DNA of 64,000 nt from Lonicera japonica (GCA_021464415.1 CM038470.1:26561601-26625600); one strand, 5' to 3'. Positions 1-10,579 are shown, counted from the stretch's first letter. A program made the numbers and translations. The notes: generated by a model from the letters alone, not told the origin.

Positions 1-140
1 AAAATAGCTTTCCATCTTCGGGATTTTTGTAGGGCTAGATGCCTCTCCTCCCCTTTTTCTTGTTATCTCCCTCAAGATCTTATTTTATTCTTTAAGCTTT
101 TATGGGGGTACCCATGAGGAATGGAAAGTAAATCACAAGT

Positions 141-476
141 ATGCCGAACACCTTCCATTGTAGAGGTTCTTCTTGTGCTGCTTGCACTTATAGACGCAAG
201 AAATGTCTTCCATGGTGTGAATATGCACAAAATTTTCTGGATGTGATTAGTCGTCAAGATTATCGCACAATCTTCACTGTTTTCGGGGTAAAGAGTGTTG
301 CAAATATTTTACAAAATATTCCCGAACATCAATATCTTGAGACTCTCAATTCATTTCTTTTTAAAGTTAAGGCGAGAGTCGAGAATCCCAATAAATGTTG
401 TAATACACTCATTGTTTCTCTTGAACAGAAGGTAGAAGAGTTACAATCACAGGTGACAACGTTAGAGGCTCAATAA
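141..476 (+). CDS. Divergent LOB-domain (LBD/AS2-like) protein, short, possibly truncated
   Basis: Reading frame of 111 residues. Residues 12-26 have the LOB-domain zinc-finger spacing C-x2-C-x6-C-x3-C (CAACTYRRKKCLPWC). A GAS-like block follows (FGVKSVANIL, about residues 52-61), and the end is a leucine-rich coiled coil (SLEQKVEELQSQVTTLEA). LBD proteins are plant-specific DNA-binding transcription factors; no target can be read from this sequence. The usual DPVYGC segment is replaced by ENPNKC, so the copy is divergent. LBD proteins are normally longer because of a variable C-terminal tail. Here a TAA follows the coiled coil, and the same frame then stays open for about 33 codons (beginning GESSSTNPCF) into sequence that is retrotransposon LTR from about 555. 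The start is the first ATG in frame before the zinc finger. It may be a short functional LBD or a decayed copy. Confidence 0.75.
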   Translation: MPNTFHCRGSSCAACTYRRKKCLPWCEYAQNFLDVISRQDYRTIFTVFGVKSVANILQNIPEHQYLETLNSFLFKVKARVENPNKCCNTLIVSLEQKVEELQSQVTTLEAQ

Positions 477-554
477 GGAGAGTCTTCTAGCACTAACCCA
501 TGCTTTTCTTTTGCTCCTCCTAGAGGTTCTTTAGGGCTCCTATCGTTAGAGGCT

Positions 555-800
555 CATTTGAAGCTTTTTCCTTGAAGCCTTTCATATAGTCTTTTGATCC
601 TTTGTACTTCATGATTTGCATTGAGAGATTTAATCTTCCTTATCTTGTCCAATGATCGAATAGTGAAAGAGCGATCATTGTCATATTTTTCTTGAATTTT
701 TCAAGTAAATGAACTGTATACTTATATCAAGAAACATGTTAAATTACACATGATTAATTTATTATTATTATCAAAATAAGATTAAGACCTTAGATCAACA
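555..800 (+). mobile_element. 3' terminal remnant of a retrotransposon LTR
   Basis: Resembles the right end of the complete solo LTR at 58,092-59,685: the same TTGAAGC-rich stretch, then a shared run near 738-795 ending in a recAACA-type LTR terminus (tagatcaaca at 791-800). It stops exactly where homology to duplicated copy B begins. It therefore marks the left edge of copy A and lies directly downstream of the LBD frame. No left LTR end is visible. Confidence 0.7.
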
Positions 801-803
801 AAT

Positions 804-1580
804 AACATCTCCAATGTAACTATAAAATGGATATAAATAGAGTGTCATGTATGATATATAGACTATGAGGTAAAAAAACATCTCCAATGTAAACAAGGAT
901 AATGGCCATAAAGATGAAGTGGAAAAAATAAAAAAAGACATTTTGAGGGCGACCCTAGCTCTACATCTAGAAAGTTTTCTAGATAATGTCTATTCGGCAC
1001 ATCATCATTTTTATTTCCATCTTTTATTTTTTGAACTTTAAAATACTTTTACTTTTATTTTATAATACTATTTTTAATAAAATTTATTTTAAAAAAAAGT
1101 ATACACTAAGATTTATCAAAACAAGATCCACATTCTTTATGATTTTTTTGATTAATAATGTCAATTAAAATTTTATTAACAAAAATATTTTTTTTAAAAC
1201 TTGATTATAGAAAAATGTTAGTAGTGCTACATAAAGTTAAACTTTGTCTTTAAATATATTCATATGTACAAATTATTAGTATATCTAATTTACGTTAATA
1301 TTGAAAATCTAGGCCAATAATAATAATATCGTGGAAAGGTCCATTTATAAATTAAAGAAAAAGCCCTTCAACGCGCCCTGTGTGCTTGCACCCGCCCTCT
1401 AGGTACACATATATGACGTAAGCTGGCTTTTCAAAGGGTATAGCGTGATGTTGAGGAATAGCAAGATCCCACATCAAAAAATATAAAAAAAAACATATGA
1501 CTAAAAAGTAAGTGGCTCCAATATCACCGAAATCTTTTGAGTTAAAACCCCCACACCTAGTGATAGGTGGTTAAGTCATT
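804..1580. repeat. AT-rich non-coding block shared with copy B
   Basis: Matches 26,067-27,130 in copy B, including a MITE-like start (CATCTCCAATGTAAC), a poly-A/T-rich middle and the segment near 1,430-1,560. Copy B carries about 280 extra bases at 26,700-26,980. The short reading frames here are AT-rich and not convincing. No gene is seen. Confidence 0.7.
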
Positions 1581-1659
1581 ACTACCTGCCCAACTTCAGG
1601 TATGAATGCAAAATGAAAAAATTGACTGGGGTGGGGACTTCGCTCCCTCTGCTTTCCAA

Positions 1660-1895
1660 AATGAACTTTCCAAAATGAAACTTCATTTGTATATCCCTCC
1701 AAAATGACAAAATGATAACTTGGACAAATGAAAAGCTTTGACAAAAAAACTTCAATAACTTGGACAAAATGTGAAAAGCTTTGACAAAAAAAATTCAATA
1801 ACTTTGACAAAATGAAAAAGCTATGACAAAAAAATTAACAACAAAATGAAAAAGCTTTGACAAAAAAATTAACAACAAAATGAAAAAAATGACTC
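1660..1895. repeat. Degenerate tandem repeat (AAATGAAAAAGCTTTGACA type)
   Basis: Imperfect tandem copies of a roughly 35-40 bp unit built on AATGAAAAAGCTTTGACAAAA, at least four copies. It is present in copy A only; copy B has different sequence here. It lies about 100 bp before the inferred first exon of the gene at 3,244. Confidence 0.8.
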
Positions 1896-1937
1896 ATTTG
1901 TGCTCTATTTCCATACTCACCCCGGACTGCTTTGCCC

Positions 1938-3230
1938 CTATATATTTCCTCTCTCAGCCAGTTACTGATACTCATTTGTGCTCTATTTCCATACTCTCTC
2001 TATTTCCTTTGGTATTCGTTTAGCAAGGTACTCATTTGTGCTGTTACTTCATCCCTTGACAATAATTACCTGATAAATTATGCATTCTGATTCAATGCAA
2101 TATGCTTTTATTACATTTCTTCAATGAGAAATAAACGGAAGCTCTTTCTTGTAAATTGAAATTAATCTCTATCCGTTTTCTTATTGAGTTGTTCAGATTA
2201 GTATATGTATATTTTATTCTAAGTTTACTCTCGATCCATGCTTTATGTGATTCCAATTTCCACGCTGGTTCAGTACCGAAGGTTGGTAGCATTGCACGAA
2301 TTACTCTGGTTAGGCCAGCCATGTACCACCACATGCATCAATTTTTTTTCTAACTTATTACTCAAATAAATTGTTTTTCTTAACATTTTCCTTGTTATCA
2401 AATAAAGCCTTAAAAGAGAGAAAAATGTTTTGAAGTATTTCATCGATGATTGCTGGACCTTTGACCATGGGTAATTTTGCAGCGATAGTTTGTGACGCTT
2501 AACCGCCATTCATGAGTCAACAAGAAAATAAAGACGATTAGTAATAATAAAATTGACCTGGAAATTTAATAGGGTATTTTTACTGTAGACAAACATTGAA
2601 AGGTGTCTTTATAGGCAAAGGAAACTCTACAATGTATTGAGGTGAAGCAAAGGTATTATTTAGTTGTGGATTAATGTTTTTTGTCTGTATTGTAAGTAAA
2701 GAATTCTGAGATACTAATAATTATTTTTCAAATTTTGACACAAACGAACTACTAAATATATATAGAAAAAAAATACAATTGATTTTGACTATTTCTAACC
2801 AAATAAACAAGCTAGCACAAAGCACTTTGGGCTTGTTTTATAAAAAATAAAAAAAATGATTGAAAAAAGATTAAATTTATGAAAAATTGAAAAGAGAGAT
2901 GTATTCTAAATCGTTCCCTCTTTTTTATGATTTTTTTTTTCCTGTCACCCAAAAAGTTATATGGTTAATCAAAAAGATTACGGAAGATCATCTAACTAAT
3001 TCAATACAATTATTTTAACTTTTAGTACAAATTATTAATGCTTTAAAAAAAATAAAAATTCGAACGCACCATATATTCCTTTCATTTGCATTCGTTCAAT
3101 CTTGAGCAAATGAAGTTTCCACTCTAGTTAGTGGCAGACCTTTTCAACTTTACTTCAAAAGTGATGTCTCTCTCTCTACACAATGTCAAACATACACACA
3201 TATTAACTCAGTTTTATCTATTTTCATCAG
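1938..3230 (+). promoter_or_regulatory. Candidate promoter and 5'-UTR intron of the copy A gene
   Basis: A TATA-like ctatatatt lies at 1,938-1,946. A possible first exon ends at the donor AAG|GTACTC (exon end 2,027); copy B has CAG|GTACTC at the same place. The matching acceptor TTTTCATCAG ends at 3,230, only 13 bases before the ATG, and is preserved in copy B. This implies a 1.2-kb leader intron. It is inferred from splice-site context and conservation between copies only. Confidence 0.4.
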
Positions 3231-3243
3231 GTTAACTAATCTG

Positions 3244-3926
3244 ATGTCGTCTCACCCACATCTATGGAGACGCTTCTCAGCCCAACTGAATGCCGCCTTC
3301 AACAGCATGAGGAATTATTTCATACAAGAACATCGTACACAGGTTTCACACGATGCCAACTACGCTTTCATTGTTTCTTCACTCCTCCAGTTCATGCAAC
3401 TCGTGCCAGATACGCCGTTCAATACGCACCCACGAACCATAAAGGTTGCCATTACGAGTCTACTCTTGTACGGGTTGGCCCACGAAGCTCAGCTGAGGTT
3501 CCCGTGGGCCCGTCTCCCGCCCAGTTATGTTAGCATTGCTGGCCAAGCTATGAGGTTAGTAAGGTCCGTGTCTGTTGTGCTAATTGTACTAACATTATCT
3601 GTGAATTCTACGAGTATATGTGAATTACAAGTTGGCCCGCGATGCTTGGGTGAGGTTTCTGTGGTCCGTCTCCCCCCAGTTAGCTAATGTTTTTGGTTGT
3701 CAGGTTCATTGGGTCCGTTTCGGTGGCGTCTCTAGCCTCAATTTTTGTCCCAGACTTGGCTCAGCCAGTGTTGTATCTGATCTACGGGTTGCCTTCTGCG
3801 GCTGTATTTTTCCAATGGTTCAAGAGGAGATTGACGGATGAGGTTCGAGAATCGGACAGCTGGATTGGACGCTGGAGGCAGATCAGGTCGCCGTGGGTTC
3901 AAGGTAGATATACACTTCCACGATAA
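3244..3926 (+). CDS. Uncharacterised plant membrane-type protein, two exons (copy A)
   Basis: Exon 1 is 3,244-3,554. The intron is 3,555-3,703 (149 bp, GTTAGT...TTGTCAG). Exon 2 is 3,704-3,926. The join keeps frame (AMR|FIG) and gives 177 residues. The N-terminus is basic and amphipathic (HLWRRFSAQLNAAFNSMRNY). Hydrophobic stretches lie at about residues 41-54, 67-80, 105-119 and 122-141, followed by a basic tail (WFKRRL). The many hydrophobic segments suggest a membrane protein. I do not recognise the family and assign no function. The intron and both reading frames are kept in copy B, which is the best support for a real gene. The ATG sits just after a conserved splice acceptor, so the leader is probably spliced. 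The C-terminal tail differs strongly between copies. Confidence 0.72.
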
Positions 3927-4016
3927 ATATAGAATAAAGTGTGTGCAGAATGATCAGGTCGCGGAGGGTTCAAGGCGATAGATATACACTTCCACGATAT
4001 ATATAGAATAAAGTGT
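3885..4016 (+). repeat. Short tandem duplication at the 3' end of the gene
   Basis: A unit of about 65 bp containing gatcaggtcg and atatacacttccacga occurs twice, at about 3,885-3,945 and 3,950-4,015. The first unit contains the stop codon. Copy B has its own two diverged units at 31,205-31,345. The duplication therefore predates the copies and creates alternative C-terminal ends. Confidence 0.75.
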
Positions 4017-4258
4017 AGAATGATCTGTTAAAAGAAATTAGTCTCTGTTTTGTAGTTTTATCTGATATGTCCAGTCATAAACATGTACTAGGATTGTTAC
4101 TAATTGTTCTCACACAATTGTTTTGTAAACTGCATGTATTAGTACGTGATTATGAAAATTATACTCTAAGGAATTACTTTATAAGATGCCCCAAAATAGT
4201 TTATGTTTTACTTTCACAATTTTTTAAAGATACACTAGTAGAAACATCTATCTCCTAA

Positions 4259-4625
4259 GGTGATGTTTGGTTGATATTTTGAGTTGAATTTTTAAAATAT
4301 GGTGTTTGGTAGAATTTAGAAGTATGTTGAAAAGTGAATTTGGTTTTTTTTTGAGTTTTTTTCAACTAACTAAAAATCTCATAAAAAAATTTCAAAAAAT
4401 AGTCAAAATGGATCTTATTTTATAGATCTCGATGAGTATGTTTTAAATATATATTTTTTATTTAATTTTGATTTTTGAATTCAAAGTTATAGTGTTTCAA
4501 AAGTTTTTTTAGAGAGAGAAAATAAAATGAAATAAATTTTGGGAAGTGTAAGAGTAGAGTTAATTTTGAGTTGAGTTTTTAAAATTTAAAAAAAAAATAA
4601 AAATAAACAGATACCAAACAGGGCC
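4259..4625. mobile_element. Tourist/Harbinger-like MITE (copy A only)
   Basis: This 367-bp segment is absent from copy B at about 31,568. Its ends are GGTGATGTTTGGTTG and, reverse-complemented, GGCCCTGTTTGGTAT. These are terminal inverted repeats of the PIF/Harbinger (Tourist) kind. The flanks are TAA on the left and TTA on the right, compatible with the 3-bp TWA target duplication of that superfamily with one change. It has no coding capacity and shares an internal core with the MITE at 5,702. Confidence 0.75.
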
Positions 4626-4860
4626 TTAGTGTTTTCTCAACATTTTCACTTATTACTCCCTCAATATTGCATTAAGAATTTATAATGATTTTATATATCA
4701 CTTACGAGAATTTAATAACTTCAACAAAATCACCTATTAAAGCAGGTCACTTGTTTACTTTCATAAAATTTAATCAATCGATTAGTTCATAAACCAAACG
4801 AAACTCTTAATTGAAAACGAGTATATTATTCTAAAAGTCGTATAACTAATAAATTAAGGA

Positions 4861-4952
4861 AGGAGAAATACTCAATCTGCAATTGGTAGAACCGGGAGCT
4901 CCAAATTTTGGGTGAGGGTTTTAACCACTAGGACACACCTACTCGCTCATTT
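4861..4952 (-). mobile_element. tRNA-derived SINE remnant (copy A)
   Basis: On the minus strand an A-box-like TAGTGGTTAA (4,921-4,930) is followed 37 nt later by a B-box-like GGTTCTACCAATT (4,881-4,893). This is RNA polymerase III internal promoter spacing. The same block is in copy B with TAGTGGTTAAGA, closer to consensus. No clear 3' tail or target duplication is visible, and a tRNA-like fold was not tested. Confidence 0.5.
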
Positions 4953-5698
4953 CTTCACTAGTATATGTAGGCCACTTATTCCCTAAACAATTATGCCTTT
5001 GCCATTGTTAAAAATTGTAAAATATATTTCAAAGTTTTCATCATTTAATCACCATTTGCTCTTATTTGGTTAACATATGGAAGTACCATATTTTTCGAAC
5101 AATGCACTGATTTCCATTGGATCAAATTTAATTAGAGTAATATTGTGAAAGGCCCAGGGTTGGTCAATGGGTTTTCAGTATTTGTCTATTTCGAGTCAGA
5201 CATTTTGAGTCTAGTTTTATCGCGTATCCACCAGTGTTTGCGCCGCTCGAGTTGGTTAGCTGTCAAAGTGCGTTGTTGAGTTTTTCGTCTTGTTCGAGTC
5301 GTTCGCCGATGATATAAAGCACGCCTCCAGTTTTTCGATAACTGATCTTGATCCAAAAAATTATTTTCGATAATATTCTTATTTTTATTTTATTATATTT
5401 TTTGGATTTTGGTTTTAAATTTTTTTTTATTTCTTTTAAAGACATATTTTTATTGAGTATTATTTTGACATGTTTTGTATAAATATATATATCTTTCGGC
5501 TCAAATTTACTTTAGGGAAAGTTTAACTGATAATGCTTAGAACATCTGTAATAGAAAACAACTAATAAGAACTACGAATATGCTGCAATAAGGATTTCAA
5601 TCACATATATTTCTTATTAGTTTCATGAAGAGATAAAATTTCAAAGTGATTAGAAGAAATTGTCACTAAGAAATAACAACATTATTACTAATAAATAC
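4953..5698. other. Intergenic sequence shared with copy B, no gene seen
   Basis: Colinear with 31,896-32,650. It contains a locally GC-richer stretch (about 5,150-5,330) with no stable reading frame in both copies. No terminal repeats or coding sequence are recognised. Confidence 0.6.
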
Positions 5699-5701
5699 TT
5701 A

Positions 5702-6232
5702 GGGTGCGTTTGATTGCAAGCGTGGAATTTGCATGGAAAGAAAATAAGTTACCGGTAATTGAATTGCCTAGAATTGAGTTGCATGGAAAATGAAGTGTAG
5801 TGTGTTTGATTGCCTTAATTTTCTACCCGGAAAATATTGGTTGTATTGTGGCATTTTTAATGTAGAAAAAATTATGGGTATTTTTTTTTACATAATTTTA
5901 TAGTCATGATGGATCTTGTTTAATTGATCTTGATGAGTAGATTTTAAATATAAATTTTTTATTAAATTTTGAATTTTGTAGTTTAAGTTATAGCATTTTT
6001 AGTGTAGAAAATGGGTAAAATGTTGTCTCGAAAATCGTGCAATTACCTGGAAAATAAAAACTAGCCCCCCCCAAAGAAAATATTTTCCTTGTTTACAAGG
6101 AAAATGTAAGTGTGTGAGCCAAAAGTGGGAATTCAATTGCCTAGAAAAAAAAGCCAATCAAACACCTTAAGTTGTCAAATCAAGTGGAAAATGGATATTT
6201 TCCATGGAAAATACTCCCAATCAAACACACCC
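5702..6232. mobile_element. PIF/Harbinger (Tourist-like) MITE, 531 bp (copy A only)
   Basis: Inserted relative to copy B, where the site reads ACTTAATGTAATT (about 32,647). It is flanked by a perfect 3-bp TTA target duplication (5,699-5,701 and 6,233-6,235). Terminal inverted repeats are GGGTGCGTTTGATTG and, from the right end, GGGTGTGTTTGATTG. It has no open reading frame of note. Confidence 0.9.
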
Positions 6233-6235
6233 TTA

Positions 6236-7348
6236 ATGTAATTGAGATTGCACCTTATGATAATCAGAAAGATATCCTGGATCAGCATAACTTAACAACT
6301 TAGAACCATAAAAGTTATGTGCATAAAATAAAATTAGTGTTTCCTCATGGATATCCGATAATATGTTTTACTTATCCATAAGTGCATCTCTCAATCTACA
6401 AGTTGAGATAAAATTTCAGTTTTCCAATGCATTTCATTTTAAATTCCTTCAAATAGTTAGCAGTTTTCTCGAAATCTTCAGAAGTCTCGATTAATGTATC
6501 CTCATAAACTGCTATTATTGAAAATTATTTTTGATGATTCGTTTGTAAAGACAGATGGTTGGGATTGTTTATATTTCATTCTTTAGACAAATCTTTGCTA
6601 AGATTATTGTATCGCAATTTTCTGGAATAGATAAGTCTATACAATTAGCGTCTTAGTTTTATCGAGTACATACTCTTCAATTTTGCTTCAGGAAAAAATA
6701 ATCCTTTGAGATTTTCACATAAATGTCATAGTCTAAGTCTCCGTATAAATTAGCAGTTTCAACATATTTGAGTCTCATATATAGTATTTCAACAACTGTT
6801 AAGCTACTGATCAGATATTTGAAATTTATATATTAGATTTATAATTGGGGGGATATAATGCTCATAATCAATTCCAAGTTTCTACAAAAAAACTTGTGTT
6901 TGTCATAAGTTGTGCCTTGTGTCTTGTGATTTTAATATTCTCATTTCTTTTTTTTACGAACACCCATTTGTAACAAAAAAAAAGGTTAATACCTTTTGGG
7001 GTTCGTACTATAGGTTCAAATATACCACGTTCATTTAGAGACTCCAATTCTATCATATAGCAATTTCTCATTTGGCCAATTTTTTTCTTTGTCGACATTT
7101 ATTTATTGTACGTGGTTATGTATCAGTGCCCTTTGATATTTCAGTAACTACTGTATATGCAAATAAGACATCGATGATATTTTATTTTATATTCCACATC
7201 TCTCTTATTAAATATTGAGATCTCTTTATTATTTGGTACTAATATCTCTTCAGGGGCTTATGTAGTCTCTTCAGCGACTTGCTTATTTTTCAAGATAATG
7301 GCTTCTTTTGGGTCTTTAAAGAGAGTGAATTTTTTCATAACCTCTTCT
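6236..7348 (-). pseudogene. Ty1/copia pol remnant: RNase H, reverse transcriptase, linker (copy A)
   Basis: Read on the minus strand, from right to left. Near 7,290 is a degraded integrase-RT linker (RPKRSHYLEK). At 6,868-7,098 is reverse transcriptase with SLNERGIFEPIVRTPKG and YKWVFVKKRNEN. Near 6,390-6,470 is EDFEKTANYLKEFKMK, and near 6,240-6,350 an RNase H-like segment, LLSYADPGYLSDYHKVQSQ. These match the order of copia polyproteins. Frames are broken by stops and internal deletions, and the 3' end of the element is missing. It is continued at 11,400 after the Athila-like insertion. Confidence 0.88.
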
Positions 7349-7720
7349 TGAGATGTGTCAAGAAATTGGTATATTGTAGTTCATTAATATATACTTTGGA
7401 GAACATATATTATTACTTTTGTTATGTTTTTAGAACTTTTCAGGTGTTTGGAATTAATTCGAGAAGTTTTCGAATAAAAAAGAGATTGGATGTGCGCATT
7501 GCTTCTATTCAAGAAAATTCCGTCCTCTAATCCGTACAAAATTTGAAGAAAACTTCAGAGACAAAAGTTCTAGATCTTTGAGTTAGCTATGCGTAGGTGA
7601 AAACCTTGCGTCAATCGGAGTTTAGAGCGCAAAGTTATGAATGAAGTACGACTTGATTCCAACGAGAATGTACTAATTTACTTAAATGGAAAGTTTTTGT
7701 CGGTAATGGGCTTAGCCCAG

Positions 7721-9435
7721 TGACGCGCATGAAATAGTGCAATCGTATACACCCAAGTGTAGGCGGTCAAGTTGTAATATAGACTTATGGAAGTCCGAGT
7801 GTCGAACCACAGGGAGGGGACTAAAGCTTTTGTAGATCACGTGTTTGTAAAGTAATTATTGATTGATTAAAATTGTTATGAATTGCTTTATGGGGAAATG
7901 TGTAAAACAAAACTTAAAGTTATGAGAAATTTCTTATATTTAAGGAAAGCGAAGGCTTTGGGGGGTTTATTTGTTATTTATTGGGAACCATGGTTTATGA
8001 ATCCAATTCGGCTCATTCATTCTCCTTCTTGTGTTACATATTGCACTTCTCATTTACAAGTCTAGATGTTGGCGGTAAATGATTTCGAGGAAATACAACC
8101 AATCCAACTTTACTAGGCTACCTTATGAGGGAAGACAAACACCACATTTAAGGAGACAAATAAGCAATTAGAGAGTTCTCAAATATAGGCACAAAGTATG
8201 TTTAAGTGTTGTAGGTGACAAGGGAAAATAAAACCTTACTTTACACTTAACCATAAGATGTGACCATATTTGAAATAAAACTCTATAATTTTATATAAAA
8301 AGCATAGCCATCCATTTATAATGGTGATTGTTGAATAATATATGCTTAATTGAAGTACTTTGTTTGTATATAAATGATTTAACTAGTACTAATCATACAT
8401 GGCATGAAGAGTCTATGTATCATTTATGTACTAAATATGTCCATTAAACACCAAAGAACTCCATATACATGGCATATAAGGAGGCAAAAGGGATTAAAAT
8501 GGAGGTTCCATAATATTTATGGTGTTTTAAGCCATCAAATATTATGGATTATTATTAATAGATAAGAAGCATAATTATTTAACAATACTAGGCAAAGAGC
8601 TTTTAAAGAATTGAAAACTTGACCATGTTTACCTTTTAAAACAAACTCACCCTCTAGCCTTGGCTAGGTGATTCACCCCTCCATAGATGAATACATGATA
8701 ATAATAAAGGAGAATCAACAAAACACTTGTATTAATAGATATGAAATGAGTCTATTACAAGTGATTGAGAATATAAGAAGAAGAAGAATATTTTACTCTA
8801 TTTTTCTCTCTTTATTACAAGAAGATTTCTCACTCTCCAATTCTCTTCATGTGTCCTTAATGGAATGGGGTGGGGATGTATATATAGTAGTTGCAAAATA
8901 CATCCAATGGTCTACATTCAATCCCACCAACCATGATCTAAGGGCTCACATTTATTCTCACATAATACAAGTGATGTAAGCCATAACATCATCAAATAAT
9001 TATGTAAGCGATGACATCATCGATACATGACGTAAGCAACGACATCATCAATACATGATGTAAGCAATGACATTATCAATACATGATGTAAGCAATGACA
9101 TCATCAAGTACTAGTAAAAAATACTAATTTTAAAACAAAATAAAAAATAAATTATTATAATTAAAACTACTTAAAATAATGCTTCCAAATTATTCCAATT
9201 GGTTTAAGCCCATGTAGCCTCGTTCGCGTCAATAACGTAATCCTTGCCATTCTTCTTTGAACCTTTGCATGAACCCTTTCAATAACAAAAAATGGCTTGC
9301 AATAATTTGTTAGCACATTAATTTGCTATGAACCAACAAGTCGTAGTTTGAGATTTAATTAGTGTGTTTAGCCATATAAGAGCACTATAATGCTTAGAAA
9401 AGCGTATTCTCATATTCAATATAGTGCGCTTATCA
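7721..9435 (-). mobile_element. Solo LTR of an unclassified retrotransposon, nested (copy A only)
   Basis: Begins TGACGCGCATG and ends ...CGCTTATCA, so TG...CA. It is flanked by CCCAG (7,716-7,720) and CCGAG (9,436-9,440), a 5-bp target duplication with one change. Copy B shows the empty site in its Athila-like LTR (near 34,695). Minus orientation is inferred because the only good TATA box (TATATATAC, about 8,880-8,888 reversed) has a 28-bp repeat array upstream on that strand. Confidence 0.85.
8972..9110 (-). promoter_or_regulatory. 28-bp tandem repeat with bZIP/as-1-like motifs
   Basis: Five units, the last three exactly 28 bp apart (9,028, 9,056 and 9,084). Each carries TGAYGTAAGC followed by GACATCATC. 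TGACGTAAGC resembles as-1/ocs elements bound by plant TGA-class bZIP factors. The array lies about 85-220 bp upstream of the minus-strand TATA of the solo LTR. A regulatory function is inferred. Confidence 0.65.
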
Positions 9436-10462
9436 CCGAGCTGGCAAACACAATGTATAATTATCTCGTGGACCTGTGCTCAATTCTCTCCAACAGTATC
9501 TTGGGCTTAATTAATTTTTGGTGCTAAATCTTTTAAAGCTAACCAAGCCCATTCATAAGACCTATGCTCCATCTTATCTGATCTCAATTATAAAAGAAGG
9601 AAAAGCAACCGTGCACAAAGGAAGGCTGCAAATTGATTTTTTTTCTTTTCTTCTCTGCACGATTTTCGAGAGCAGCCGGCCGCAACTTATTTTCCTTTTC
9701 TTTTCTTCCTTTGGCCATCGTGCACAGTAATTTTCTTTTAGAGAAGAATTAATTTTATTAAAACTTTAATGTTATTCTTCTTGTCTTTTGATTAATTATT
9801 TGTTGTGATTTATTTTCAAGCATGTTAGGCTAGGTTATTTTCTAGGGTTGAAAATGAGTATATTTGATTGATTCCCTTGCACATATTCATGTCAATTGAC
9901 TCTACCAATTTAATGCTTTAATTTTAAAAATAATTCTTTTTATTGAATGCCTATTTCAATTGATAAAAATAAGATTGGATTCTCATTATTTTTTTGTTAA
10001 ATTCACATTATGATTTGTTAAAAGCAGATATAGTGAGTGTTTTGATTTTATACTTTAGTTTGTTGTGTAAGAATTAACAATTGGATTTTAAAAATTAATT
10101 GAGCTTAATTGAATTTATTTTCTGCATCTAATAAAGTCGAGAGATCAAATTAGTGCGAGATAAAGAGTAAAGTTTATTGGGCCTGAATATTAGGAATATG
10201 ATATCAAATATATGACTCCGCCACCCTAATATTTCATTAATTGACTATTTTATTAGTATTTTTATTAATTAATTATTTTATTAGTAATTTTAGTTGATAA
10301 TTCATCTCTTCCAATTTTTAAGCTAGATTAGGAATTAATTAGAGTTAGTGAGAGAGATACGTACGTTCCATCCATCAAATTTCTAGGGTTTGACCTCGCT
10401 TTTGCCTAAGCTATACTGGTATCCGATTCGTGCACTTACGAGTATATAAAACATTCATAACA

Positions 10463-10487
10463 AGTTTTTAGCTCCATTGGCAGGGAC
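10463..10487 (+). other. Athila-type primer-binding region, degenerate (copy A)
   Basis: Sequence TTTTTAGCTCCATTGGCAGG directly after the LTR end. The position and the TGGC...GGGAC pattern fit the primer-binding site of Athila-like elements, decayed at several bases. Copy B reads GGCGGAGAC here. Confidence 0.55.
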
Positions 10488-10579
10488 TTAAAAATTCGTT
10501 TTCTACTATCTCACTAATTTAGATTATTTCTTTCTACTAGTTCCTTTAAAAAAATAAAAATAAATAAAACCTTAGGAGT

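Larger units (their letters stand above)
7349..10462 (+). mobile_element. Athila-like LTR, interrupted (copy A)
   Basis: Starts TGAGATGTGTC and ends ...CATAACA. It is followed immediately by a degenerate Athila-type primer-binding region (10,463-10,487). Without the 1,715-bp nested LTR it would be about 1.4 kb, as in copy B (34,324-35,715). A solo LTR of the same family lies on the minus strand at 44,941-46,497. It is inserted in the copia pol remnant and drives the decayed gag at 10,580. No 3' LTR is present. Confidence 0.85.

Noticed and set aside
986..1168. 60-codon hydrophobic frame
   Set aside because: Translation of poly-T-rich DNA; the equivalent in copy B is disrupted.
10463..10487. 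tRNA gene fragment
   Set aside because: It is the primer-binding region abutting an LTR, not a tRNA gene; no cloverleaf sequence around it.
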